A DNA stretch of 53,168 nt from Cyclobacteriaceae bacterium. GTDB taxonomy: Bacteria; Bacteroidota; Bacteroidia; Cytophagales; Cyclobacteriaceae. The first letter of the stretch is position 1. Each line of letters opens with the position of its first letter. Both the position numbers and the translations under genes were made by a program. Below the pieces are notes generated by a model that had not been told where the DNA came from, made no database searches, and saw only the letters and a list, made by a program, of their open reading frames with translations. The stretch lies in assembly GCA_020832375.1 (NCBI GenBank), contig JAFIEW010000011.1:1-53168 (forward strand), written 5' to 3'. Positions 1 through 8,567 of the stretch are shown piece after piece.

Positions 1-121
1 ATTTTGAAGTATTTTTAGCTCGGAATAGAAATTCTAATGCATATTCCGGGTTGAAGGTGTAAAGTCCACAAAATTATCTAGTGTGTACATTTATCTTGAC
101 TCCTTAGCGTGTGATTATGGG

Positions 122-129
122 CAAAGATA
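122..129 (-). promoter_or_regulatory. Possible promoter -7 box (TATCTTTG)
   Basis: Read on the minus strand this is TATCTTTG, which fits the TAnnTTTG -7 consensus of Bacteroidota. It would drive a gene running off the left edge. I see no clear -33 box, so the call is weak. Confidence 0.25.
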
Positions 130-156
130 GCTGATTGCCTTTTAATCCTAAAGAGC

Positions 157-458
157 CTATAATAGGGCATGCTTAAAAACAGCTAAATTGTTGATAAATA
201 AATCATAAAGTTCATACTTTATTTGAGTGCAGGGCTTTTAATCAAAAATAGTGAAAATGCTTGCGCTAAAATTTGTGAGATCGGCATTTTGCAGCTTAGC
301 ACCAAGCATTATCGTAATTTGTGATTCGTATATCATACGTTGCATTTATGACTTGAATTCAAGAAAGCCTAAAATAAGCTTCTTGAAATATATCATTTTT
401 TCTATCAATTAAAGCTTGTGTCGCCTCGAATCTGCTTTTTAAGCAAGCCCTATAATAG
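157..458 (+). repeat. MITE-like element, copy 1
   Basis: About 302 bp with no gene. It is bounded by inverted repeats of about 26 bp: the left arm 157-182 begins CTATAATAGGGCATGC and the right arm 432-458, read on the other strand, begins CTATTATAGGGCTTGC. A diverged copy of similar length lies inverted at 46842-47154, and similarity continues through the interior, for example around GAAAATGCTTGC and AGCTTGTG. I infer a non-autonomous transposon-like element. It ends 17 bp past the stop codon of the neighbouring gene. No clear target-site duplication was seen. Confidence 0.7.
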
Positions 459-475
459 TCGAGCTGGGCTGACGA

Positions 476-1588
476 TTATCCTTCGGCTTGCCTTAAAATT
501 TTATAAGTTCCCAAAACAGGATAGTGATCTGACCATTTGACCTCCCTAAGGACTTTTAATTGAACACATTGAAGTGCTTTAGGATCATACCACTGGTAGT
601 CAATGCGGAGTAAAGGTACTCGATCTTCGTAGGTCACTCCTAAGCCAAACCCAGCTGAGGCATGAGCGTCATTAAGTTTTTGTCTGATTCTGTAGTGGAT
701 ATTGCCTTGGGGTATTTCGTTGAAGTCTCCTGCCATGAGAGAAGGGTATGGTGAGCTATAAATCCTGTCCATCAGTGGTTCAAGCTGTCGCCCTCTTTCT
801 TCATACCCTGAGGTAAGTTTCGAGCGGAGGTTGTTGAGTTTATTTTCTCTTTCGTTGGCGTCCGTAAGTTGGAGCTCATCGGAGCTAATATTCATTGAGT
901 GCATATGTACACTGATTAGATCTAAGGTAATACCAGGTAATAGCGCAGTTGCGGCGACAGAATTATTGCTATGGGTTTTGTTTTTACGATCAAGCTCTCT
1001 CATATTTTTCAGAGGAAACCTGCTAAAGATTACTGATCCACCTAGGCTCTTTCTTTGTTTCTTTGACCCACTACGCCTTCCATATCGATAGGGATAACCC
1101 GCTTTTACCAAATGGTTTTCAGCGGTCCAACCCTCTTCACCCTTTTCTCTTGCGAAGTCTTTAAACTCCTGAAGAAGCAAGATGTCAGCGTCGTATGCGA
1201 TGAGTTCATCGAGAAACTGCTTCACCTCTGGCTCATTAATTGTATACTCATCGATATTGAAAAAATGTGCATTGAAGCTCATCACGCGAATAGACTCTCC
1301 TTCTTCTGATTTCTTAGATATATTAGTGATCGGGAAAGTATATTGAATATGTATGTTGTAATGAAAGGCCAAAAATAATAGCACAAAAACTCCTTGCCAA
1401 TGTCTGCGCCAGACAGAAAAAATCAACAGCACAAAGCAAAGAAAGATAAAAAAAGGAATGCCAAATGTTGTAAGCGCCGCATTGGGCATTGCGCTTGAGT
1501 CAATCCGATGTAACTGAAAGACAATCGCACAAATCAACAAAAAACCAAAATAAAGGCTATTCTTTAAAAAATTTTTCAGCTTGATCAT
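476..1588 (-). CDS. Endonuclease/exonuclease/phosphatase (EEP) family protein, membrane-anchored
   Basis: 370 aa. The first ~90 residues hold three hydrophobic segments (about 12-28, 42-60, 66-80); the rest is an EEP fold with the expected metal and catalytic motifs: N106 in M-S-F-N-A-H, E141 in L-Q-E-F, H228/H230 in V-H-M-H, G-D-F-N at 287-290 and S-D-H at 353-355. The family hydrolyses phosphodiester or phosphomonoester bonds in nucleic acids, lipids or inositol phosphates; the substrate cannot be read here. Membrane anchoring would put the catalytic domain at the inner membrane, side not determined. The ATG start gives a clean signal-anchor beginning. The gene stands alone. Confidence 0.85.
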   Translation of the reverse strand: MIKLKNFLKNSLYFGFLLICAIVFQLHRIDSSAMPNAALTTFGIPFFIFLCFVLLIFSVWRRHWQGVFVLLFLAFHYNIHIQYTFPITNISKKSEEGESIRVMSFNAHFFNIDEYTINEPEVKQFLDELIAYDADILLLQEFKDFAREKGEEGWTAENHLVKAGYPYRYGRRSGSKKQRKSLGGSVIFSRFPLKNMRELDRKNKTHSNNSVAATALLPGITLDLISVHMHSMNISSDELQLTDANERENKLNNLRSKLTSGYEERGRQLEPLMDRIYSSPYPSLMAGDFNEIPQGNIHYRIRQKLNDAHASAGFGLGVTYEDRVPLLRIDYQWYDPKALQCVQLKVLREVKWSDHYPVLGTYKILRQAEG

Positions 1589-1831
1589 GCAGGTTTACAG
1601 ATAGCGCTACTTTCAGCACTATGGATTTTTATGAGCAATCGAGTGTTAAAATAATGTAACGTATAGGCTTTTATAAAAATATAATTATGGGCTAATTAGT
1701 CAAACAAAATGGATAAAGCGGATATTATCTAAATAACAGCTTTAGGCATAACATTCATATTGCCGTTTTTTTTAGAGTTTAGTTTTCCATAGGCTTTGAC
1801 AAAATTCTTATAAGAAAAATTAGAGATTTGG

Positions 1832-2497
1832 CTATATGTCCAAGAACTTCATAAGTAATCCGTATCGGTCTTTACTGTTTTCAACTGTATTTTTCTCTTG
1901 AAATACGCTGATGATATTATAACCGAAGCGCTCCAAGGTTGCGATGATACGACTCATATCTTGAAGGTTAAGTTTCAGAGTAACTATGACGCGCATAGCA
2001 TCCTTCGGGTCTTCAGATACATTTAAGCTGATGATTTTACCGTTGTCTGACTCTATTAATCGGCTCAATTCATTGAGGGAATAGTCAATTTGAGGCATGC
2101 TCATTACAAGCACCCCTCCTGGATTTTGCACAGCCGCAGACTGCGAAAAAGCATTGAAAGTATCTGATATTGTGATAATCCCCAAGTACTTACCTTCAGA
2201 GTCTACCACCGCAACCATTTCTGTATCACAGTCACTTGCAGTTTTTACCACCTCATAAAAATGTTGATTCTCTTCTACTACGCAATTGCTACCGATCAGA
2301 GGAATATCGCTAATTTTCTTATCCAGGAGTTCTTCGTCAAAGATATCGTCCGAATCTACAAAACCTAAAAACTGATCATCTGCTAATACTGGCAATTGGT
2401 TAAGACGTAATTCTTCCATCCAGCGTAGCGCTTTATATCCTTTATCGCTACCTTTGAGCGGAGGAACCATTGTATTAACCAATTCTTTAGCAATCAT
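1832..2497 (-). CDS. CBS-domain protein with C-terminal ACT-like domain
   Basis: 221 aa. Residues 1-125 form a tandem CBS pair (segments around L-P-V-L-A-D-D-Q-F-L-G and M-V-A-V-V-D-S-E-G-K-Y-L-G), a module that usually binds adenosine nucleotides. Residues about 128-205 look like an ACT-type regulatory fold (G-G-V-L-V-M-S onward). The layout resembles AcuB-type proteins. It lies 11 bp downstream of the alpha/beta hydrolase and is probably cotranscribed with it. Its partner or ligand is unknown. Confidence 0.75.
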   Translation of the reverse strand: MIAKELVNTMVPPLKGSDKGYKALRWMEELRLNQLPVLADDQFLGFVDSDDIFDEELLDKKISDIPLIGSNCVVEENQHFYEVVKTASDCDTEMVAVVDSEGKYLGIITISDTFNAFSQSAAVQNPGGVLVMSMPQIDYSLNELSRLIESDNGKIISLNVSEDPKDAMRVIVTLKLNLQDMSRIIATLERFGYNIISVFQEKNTVENSKDRYGLLMKFLDI

Positions 2498-2508
2498 CTG
2501 TGTAGTGT

Positions 2509-3297
2509 TTAAGATGCTTGATCCATTGATTGGGTTTCAAGCAAAAATTCTTCAAGTATATCATTAAATCGTTGTGGCTGCTCCATCATCGGGGCATGAC
2601 AACATTTATCTATAAATCTCAATTTTGAGTTCGGTATTAATCTGTTGAACTCATGTCCCACCATTGGTGGGGTAATTGTATCATTAAGTCCCCATATTAA
2701 CAAAGTAGGAGCCTTGATGTTCGGAATCACGTCTGCCATATTGTGTCTTTGAGCAGATTTCGCTATCCCTACTATACGCATACACTTTGGTATTGACTTG
2801 GTGGTTTCAAATACTTCGTTGATATATTCGTCAGTGGCTGTTTTAGGATCATAAAAAGTATACTCTACTCTTTCTTTGATATAATCATAGCTGCCTCTTT
2901 TAGGGAATGAACCTCCCATAGAATTTTCAAAAAGTCCACTGCTTCCTGTAAGTACTAATCGTTTTACTTTATTCGGATTATTCAAAGTGTACATCAGTGC
3001 AATATGGCCTCCTAGTGAGTTACCCATCACTGTTAGATCTTCAAATCCCATTTCATCAACAAATTCAGTCGTAAACGCTTCCAAGAGTTCGAGCCCTGCT
3101 TTTCTTACAGGCATATCGTAAATCGGAAGCATAGGAATTACGATTCTGTAACGATCTTTAAATTGATCCACTACACCATCCCAATTACTTAAGGCACCAA
3201 ATAAACCATGAAGCAATAATAGCACCTCACCATTTCCTTCATCGATATATTCGAAATCCTTGTGTTTTTTTACTTCTAATTTTGGCTTGATATTCAT
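2509..3297 (-). CDS. Alpha/beta-fold hydrolase
   Basis: 262 aa, a normal length for the family. An oxyanion-hole segment H-G-L-F-G lies at 30-34, the nucleophile elbow is G-N-S-L-G-G with S94, and the remaining triad is probably D206 (G-L-N-D-T) and H234 (C-C-H-A-P). No signal peptide, so cytoplasmic. It heads a two-gene unit with the CBS/ACT-like gene. The substrate cannot be deduced; esterase, lipase-like or C-C hydrolase activity are all possible. Confidence 0.85.
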   Translation of the reverse strand: MNIKPKLEVKKHKDFEYIDEGNGEVLLLLHGLFGALSNWDGVVDQFKDRYRIVIPMLPIYDMPVRKAGLELLEAFTTEFVDEMGFEDLTVMGNSLGGHIALMYTLNNPNKVKRLVLTGSSGLFENSMGGSFPKRGSYDYIKERVEYTFYDPKTATDEYINEVFETTKSIPKCMRIVGIAKSAQRHNMADVIPNIKAPTLLIWGLNDTITPPMVGHEFNRLIPNSKLRFIDKCCHAPMMEQPQRFNDILEEFLLETQSMDQAS

Positions 3298-3593
3298 TTT
3301 TGATCTTTGATTTTTAATTTTCTCGGTCTTTTTTAGCTTTCAAGCTTGCACCGAGATTCAATGTTTAATTATGATTAACTGATTTTTTTCTGTCAATATT
3401 AGCAAAATGCAATGAGCTAATATAGATCAAGATTTCATTTTTCCCAATTTTACGAAAGCTTACAATGCTATAGTACGCAAGAAAAATTAATTTCTTGCTA
3501 TGCTTTTTTCAATTTTAAACCGTAGTCATGTGAAATTAAGTAAAACCACCCGCTATTTTGTGACTATAAAGCTTCCTGATTAATTTAATATTT

Positions 3594-4229
3594 TTAAGGT
3601 ACAAACTTCAAAGATACGGAAGTTGACTCTTCTCGTTTGATGTTATTAAAACAAATATCTAGCCAATTCCTTAAAATAGGCTTTCCGTACTCTGTAAGCC
3701 ATGCTTCAGGATGATATTGAAGGCCATAAATTTTATTTTTTGGCATTTGAAATGCCATCATCTCTCCCTCTTTTGTGATCAATAATGGTTGTAGTACCGA
3801 ATTTTCGTAGGTTAAAATCAGTGAATGATAGCGAACAACTTTAAAATTGTCAGGAATATCTTTCAGAAGTAAGCTTTCTTGCCGTTTTATGACTTCACTA
3901 ATTTTACCATGCATGGGTTTTTGTGCATGAATCAGTTTTGCACCGAAGTGAATTCCCAGCGCTTGATGTCCTAAGCAAACGCCCAATATAGGGAGCTGAC
4001 CTACCGCTCCCCGAATCCAAGACATTAAGCTGCCTGCATCTTCTGGTCGCTTAGGTCCTGGCGATAGCAAGAGACCGTCGTATTGGGCAAGCTGATCACT
4101 ACAAAATGCTTTTTCATTGGTAAATACATCTACATCCGCACCTAAATCGAGCAAGTAGTCTACTAGATTGTAGGTGAATGAATCGAAATTATCGAGTAAG
4201 CCAATCTTTATTTTTGATTGTTCTTTCAT
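3594..4229 (-). CDS. pabA: Glutamine amidotransferase, anthranilate/aminodeoxychorismate synthase component II
   Basis: About 211 aa from the ATG; a TTG 18 bp upstream (4247) would give 217. It is a class I glutamine amidotransferase: L-L-D-N-F-D-S-F-T-Y-N opening, L-S-P-G-P-K-R-P, nucleophile in G-V-C-L-G-H-Q (C91 in the longer numbering) and the H-P-E pair (H179, E181). It supplies ammonia to the chorismate-using subunit. No other trp genes are adjacent, so folate-type PabA is more likely than TrpG, though many bacteria share one subunit. No component I gene is in the window. Confidence 0.8.
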   Translation of the reverse strand: MKEQSKIKIGLLDNFDSFTYNLVDYLLDLGADVDVFTNEKAFCSDQLAQYDGLLLSPGPKRPEDAGSLMSWIRGAVGQLPILGVCLGHQALGIHFGAKLIHAQKPMHGKISEVIKRQESLLLKDIPDNFKVVRYHSLILTYENSVLQPLLITKEGEMMAFQMPKNKIYGLQYHPEAWLTEYGKPILRNWLDICFNNIKREESTSVSLKFVP

Positions 4230-4371
4230 AGGTTGGGACGTGGACAATACATCATCTACTGTTCATAACATTTAAGCCATGGTTTTCTCTATTCCTTAAC
4301 CGCCATTTCTTTATCTAGTTTTCGGGTTTTAAAGAAGGGGTTCGTATAATCCTGATCTACCATTTGGTTCC

Positions 4372-4914
4372 TCACTGCCCGTCTAGAATCAGTTGCTTGA
4401 TTTCTTCGAATAAATTGTCGGTAAATGGAAGAATATTAGCTGTCATATCCGCTAGGGTGGGTGCAAAGTTTTTTATCTGCACATATAACTCACTTTTTTC
4501 ATCGTCGGTGGGAAGAAACCCAAGCTCCATCGCCTCAAAGAGCCATAGAAGTACGCTTAGTGCCAAGGCCCATTTTGCTATTCCCAAAATTGCCCCTATA
4601 ATTTTATCAAAAATACCTAAGGGCGTCAGATGAATGACACCTTTTAGAAGCTTACCTAAAAAGGTCATTCCAATCACTACTCCTACAAAAATAAGAATGA
4701 ATGATAGAAAGGGGAATAATGCATGATAGGAATTGGTGAAGGACACGATAACAGTTACTCCCCAATGCAGAAACTGAAAGGCGAGTAAAATACCTAAAAA
4801 AAAAGCGATCAAAGATATCAACCCCATGATCAGCCCTTTTCTGTATCCTGAAAATAGCCCAATTGCTATTCCTGCGCTAATGAAGATATCAATTATATCC
4901 AAAGTATTATGCAA
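4372..4914 (-). CDS. CvpA family membrane protein
   Basis: 180 aa with four hydrophobic segments spread over residues 8-125, matching CvpA (colicin V production) proteins; the opening L-D-I-I-D-I and G-Y-R-K-G-L-I are typical. The C-terminus is soluble. The start is unclear: the frame opens at TTG overlapping the end of the upstream yqeY gene by 8 bp, suggesting translational coupling. Function in this phylum is poorly known; envelope roles are described elsewhere. Confidence 0.75.
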   Translation of the reverse strand: MHNTLDIIDIFISAGIAIGLFSGYRKGLIMGLISLIAFFLGILLAFQFLHWGVTVIVSFTNSYHALFPFLSFILIFVGVVIGMTFLGKLLKGVIHLTPLGIFDKIIGAILGIAKWALALSVLLWLFEAMELGFLPTDDEKSELYVQIKNFAPTLADMTANILPFTDNLFEEIKQLILDGQ

Positions 4915-5356
4915 GCATTTCTTTTACCAAAGTCGAGATGGTTTTGCCATCGGCCTTACCGGCAAGTTGTTGATTGGCAGCACCCATCACTTTACCCATA
5001 TCTTTTGGACTGCTAGCACCAGTCTCAGCAATGATTTTTTTCAACGCCTCTCGGATTTCGTCCTCTGAAAGCGGTTTCGGTAAAAACTCATTGATCACTT
5101 CTAATTGATTTCTTTCGGTAGCAGCAAGGTCTTCTCTTCCATTTTTTTCGTACATATCCATGGATTCTTTGCGTTGCTTAGCGGCTTTCATGAGCAACTT
5201 CATCTCTTGGTCTTCGCTAAGCTCCTCTGAACCACCCTTTTCTGTAGCTGCTAGTAAAATCATCGACTTCAAAGCACGTAAAGCTTCTAGTCTGACTTTA
5301 TCTTTATTGCGCATAGCGTCTTTCATTCCCTCTTCAACTTGCTTTTTAAGACTCAT
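4907..5356 (-). CDS. GatB/YqeY domain-containing protein
   Basis: 149 aa, the normal length for stand-alone YqeY proteins. The N-terminus (M-S-L-K-K-Q-V-E-E-G-M-K-D-A-M-R) and the C-terminal segment S-P-K-D-M-G-K-V-M-G are family hallmarks. YqeY resembles the tRNA-binding tail of GatB amidotransferase and is thought to act on tRNA. It sits first in a two-gene unit with cvpA, whose start overlaps its end. Confidence 0.85.
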   Translation of the reverse strand: MSLKKQVEEGMKDAMRNKDKVRLEALRALKSMILLAATEKGGSEELSEDQEMKLLMKAAKQRKESMDMYEKNGREDLAATERNQLEVINEFLPKPLSEDEIREALKKIIAETGASSPKDMGKVMGAANQQLAGKADGKTISTLVKEMLA

Positions 5357-5655
5357 CGTTTTTTTATTTATGAATAGAAATATTGGTTACAATTTAATTT
5401 TTTGTCGAAACGGCCAAGCGTCAAAAAGGTGCATAGCTTGACTTTTTTGTGATACTTGACTGCGTTCTCATTCCAACTAAAAAGCAAAACTAATTATGAT
5501 CTACATCCGGTATTTAATGGAATGAAGCTTGCTACTGCGTATTCATCCCGCCTAAAACCATCAATAAGGATAGGCAAATGATCACATTTTCAAAAACTCT
5601 CTTGTCGAAATAAGGTTTATGTAAATAAGATGGAACAAGCTGCTTAAATAAATAT

Positions 5656-5674
5656 TACTTTTGCAACTGCAAAA
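5656..5674 (+). promoter_or_regulatory. Putative pdxJ promoter -7 box with palindrome
   Basis: TACTTTTG (5656-5663) fits TAnnTTTG and lies 32 bp before the pdxJ ATG. It runs into a perfect inverted repeat TTTTGCA-AC-TGCAAAA (5659-5674). The -33 element is not obvious. Confidence 0.45.
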
Positions 5675-5694
5675 ATAAGGGAAGATTATCAACT

Positions 5695-6417
5695 ATGACA
5701 AAACTTAGCGTAAATATCAATAAAATCGCCACTTTGCGTAACTCTCGGGGAGGCGCGGTACCCGATCCGATTCAGGTAGCTCAAGATTGCGAGCGCTTTG
5801 GGGCTGAAGGTATCACAGTACATCCTCGTCCTGATGAGCGACATATTACCAAGGAAGACGCATTAAATTTGGCGAAAGTTGTAAAAACCGAATATAATAT
5901 AGAGGGCTATCCTGACGAGCGCTTCATGCAGATTGTGGCTACCACACGACCCACGCAGGCTACTTTAGTGCCTGATGGTCCGGATGTGCTCACTTCCAAT
6001 GCCGGTTGGGATACGGTGAAGCATGCCGATTTTTTGACTAAAATTATTGATGAGTTGAAGTCTTATGGTGCTAGGGTGTCGGTATTTGTTGACCCTGACC
6101 CTAAGATGGTGGCTGGAGCAGCCGCTTGTGGTGCTGATCGTATTGAACTTTATACAGAGGCCTACGCATCGCACTACGCCACTGATAAAGAGGAGGCCGT
6201 GGCGCCTTATCTCGAGGCGGCGGCGGAAGCGCGAAAACATGGATTGGCTATCAACGCAGGTCATGATTTGAGCCTTGAGAATTTACATTTCCTCAAGCAG
6301 TCCATCCCAGATATGGCTGAGGTGAGCATTGGACATGCACTTATTGCCGATGCGCTTTACTATGGCCTGCAAAATGTCATCCCAATGTATAAGCAAAAGC
6401 TCTTCTTAGCAGAATAG
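5695..6417 (+). CDS. pdxJ: Pyridoxine 5'-phosphate synthase PdxJ
   Basis: 240 aa, normal length. It condenses 3-amino-2-oxopropyl phosphate with 1-deoxy-D-xylulose 5-phosphate, the last ring-forming step of DXP-dependent vitamin B6 synthesis. Diagnostic segments are L-S-V-N-I-N-K-I-A near the start, T-V-H-P-R-P-D-E-R-H-I (residues about 38-49) and N-A-G-H-D-L-S near 207, with phosphate-binding glycines near the C-terminus. It is a single-gene unit; a copy of the window-wide GGAATGAGG motif begins 10 bp after its stop. Confidence 0.95.
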   Translation: MTKLSVNINKIATLRNSRGGAVPDPIQVAQDCERFGAEGITVHPRPDERHITKEDALNLAKVVKTEYNIEGYPDERFMQIVATTRPTQATLVPDGPDVLTSNAGWDTVKHADFLTKIIDELKSYGARVSVFVDPDPKMVAGAAACGADRIELYTEAYASHYATDKEEAVAPYLEAAAEARKHGLAINAGHDLSLENLHFLKQSIPDMAEVSIGHALIADALYYGLQNVIPMYKQKLFLAE

Positions 6418-6426
6418 CGCCTTATG

Positions 6427-6444
6427 TTTTTGAGTGGAATGAGG
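6427..6444 (+). repeat. Recurrent intergenic motif, representative copy
   Basis: TTTTTGAGTGGAATGAGG. Close relatives on the plus strand lie at 8573-8590, 21204-21220, 30564-30581, 38527-38546, 38548-38564, 39048-39066, 43357-43374, 46280-46297, 49924-49940 and 52007-52024; minus-strand relatives are at 5463-5487, 32117-32137 and 44412-44429. The core is G-W-G-G-R-A-T-G-A-G-G after a T run. Several copies follow a gene end or a terminator hairpin directly. Role unknown. Confidence 0.6.
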
Positions 6445-6719
6445 AGGTGACTCGAACATTCTTTTAGCCTGATCTTTTGAGCTAAGCCTCCGACCTCACC
6501 CTTGTGTGCAAAAGGTCGGTTTGAACCTTATAAAGTAAGTTAATGGTCAGGTTTTCAGATCCGCCTTATTATTTTCGTTGATATTTATTTTGGTTTGATA
6601 AAGGTCAAATGGCCAGGGTCGAAAGGCGGACTAGGGGCAAATAATCAATACCAAAAATAGGAATCTCACTGTGCAATTAGGAAATTGCAGCTTCATTCAG
6701 ATCAATCCAACATAATCAT

Positions 6720-8567
6720 ATGTCTAAAAATACTGTGGCAGCCTATTTTGAGCAGCAGCTTAGCGAATGGGAAAATGCCTTTCAACAAGCGCATCAATCT
6801 TTTGTTCGCATCTCATTAATTCGTGTTTTGTTGTTTGTAGGGGGTGTGAGCCTGATCGTTTACTTTGCCAACGAACGCATGTTTACTGCCTTTGGCCTTG
6901 CGCTGACAGTTTTTATTTTACTCTTCTTATTTTTTCTGAAGCAACACCAGCAGGCGCGAAGAAAAAAGCAACTTGCTGACAGTAATAAAAGCTATTACAG
7001 TCAGGAGATTAAGCGCCTAAATCTAAACCTTGAAGGACTAGAAGATGGCAAAGTCTATCAAGAAAATGGTGACGAATCTTTTGCTTCCGACCTTGATCTT
7101 TTTGGTAATCATAGCCTTTTTCAATTACTCAACCGCACAACCGATGAAGGTGGCGCTCGAGCACTCGCCTCGCTGATGCAAGCCAAATTCCCTGAGGCTG
7201 AGGAAATGCGCCAAAGGCAAGAACTTGTTTCCGAACTTAAGGATAACTATGCCGCATGGGTAGGCTATCGCAATAAAGCGGCACTTCACGAAAGCGAAGA
7301 AAAAGCGAGCCTCGACGGTTTGGTAGATTGGTGTGATGTAAAGGACGGCGCTACACCCTTCATTCCAAGCTCGCTCAAATATGCTAGTCTAATAAAAGTG
7401 GTACTCATAGTGCAACTGTTGGTAGTGATTGCTTTATGTTTCGTGGGCTTGTTGCCATATCAAGTTGGCTTCCTTTCCTTTATAATCAATCTAGTCGTTG
7501 CCTTTTTTTATGGTCGTAACTTAGCACCTATTGCTGAAATGTCGCAGCAGGCGCTTCCTGAGTTGAAAAGTAAGCAGCATTGGCTGCAGGCCATGGTCGA
7601 TCTGCCGCTAAATTCAACAATGGGTCAAGCGCTCACTCAAAAATGTGGTGACAGTCAACTACCCGCACACTTAGCAATCGAAAAACTCAATGCTCTCTTA
7701 TATGCCATCGAGACGAGGGGCAATTTATTATATCCATTTCTCAATGGTTTTGCGCTATATGACCTTTCTCTTTTGCAGCGTGCAGCAAAGTGGCACCGAC
7801 AACATGCTGCTCATTTTGAGCAGTGGCTTGAGGTGAGTGCAAGTCTTGAAGTCTATTTTTCTTTAGCCGCACATGCATTTGCACACCCTGAAATCAACTA
7901 CCCTAGCTACAGTGAGGGTGATTTGAAAATCGAAGCTGAGCAATTGGCACACCCCCTCTTGGCTGAAGAGGGTAGAGTTGCCAACGATTTTCGCTTCGAT
8001 GCGCAGAAGAAGATCATCTTAGTTACAGGCTCAAATATGGCAGGAAAAAGTACCTTCCTGCGCACCATTGGCGTAAATATGGTTTTGGCTGGTATGGGAT
8101 CTCCGGTCTGTGGCAAGAGCATGAGCTTGTCGCGTTTCAGATTATTTTCTGCACTCCGCACCACCGACAATTTAAAAGAAAGTGTCTCTTCTTTTTATGC
8201 AGAGCTCAAGAAACTAAATGCACTTATCGCTATGGGCAAAGAAGTTGGTCAGCCGCCTGTATTCTTCCTGATCGACGAAATCCTCAAAGGTACCAACTCC
8301 AATGACAGGAAGCGTGGTGCCGAGGCGCTCATTCGTCAGCTCAGCAAGATCAACACTATGGGCATCATCTCTACCCACGATGTAGAGCTAGCGGCACTTA
8401 CCGAGGAGGTAGATACTCTTATCAACTATAGCTTCAACAGTAGCATAGAATCGGGTGAGATTATTTTCGATTATTTGCTTACATCGGGCGTTTGCAAGAG
8501 TTTCAATGCCACAGAGTTGATGCGCAAAATGGGTATTGAAGTAGACCAAGCCAAGGGCGGCTATTAG
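6720..8567 (+). CDS. Membrane-anchored MutS-family ATPase
   Basis: 615 aa. Hydrophobic pairs at about 27-70 and 224-272 predict four membrane helices, unlike true MutS. The C-terminal third is a MutS domain V ATPase: Walker A G-S-N-M-A-G-K-S-T near 437-445, Walker B/signature F-L-I-D-E-I-L-K-G-T-N-S-N-D-R near 518-532, and a conserved S-T-H-D after it. The mismatch-reading N-terminal domain (F-x-E) is absent. A separate, complete mutS lies at 35.7-38.3 kb, so this is a paralogue not expected to do canonical mismatch repair. Such proteins recur in Bacteroidota; function unknown to me. Confidence 0.85.
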   Translation: MSKNTVAAYFEQQLSEWENAFQQAHQSFVRISLIRVLLFVGGVSLIVYFANERMFTAFGLALTVFILLFLFFLKQHQQARRKKQLADSNKSYYSQEIKRLNLNLEGLEDGKVYQENGDESFASDLDLFGNHSLFQLLNRTTDEGGARALASLMQAKFPEAEEMRQRQELVSELKDNYAAWVGYRNKAALHESEEKASLDGLVDWCDVKDGATPFIPSSLKYASLIKVVLIVQLLVVIALCFVGLLPYQVGFLSFIINLVVAFFYGRNLAPIAEMSQQALPELKSKQHWLQAMVDLPLNSTMGQALTQKCGDSQLPAHLAIEKLNALLYAIETRGNLLYPFLNGFALYDLSLLQRAAKWHRQHAAHFEQWLEVSASLEVYFSLAAHAFAHPEINYPSYSEGDLKIEAEQLAHPLLAEEGRVANDFRFDAQKKIILVTGSNMAGKSTFLRTIGVNMVLAGMGSPVCGKSMSLSRFRLFSALRTTDNLKESVSSFYAELKKLNALIAMGKEVGQPPVFFLIDEILKGTNSNDRKRGAEALIRQLSKINTMGIISTHDVELAALTEEVDTLINYSFNSSIESGEIIFDYLLTSGVCKSFNATELMRKMGIEVDQAKGGY

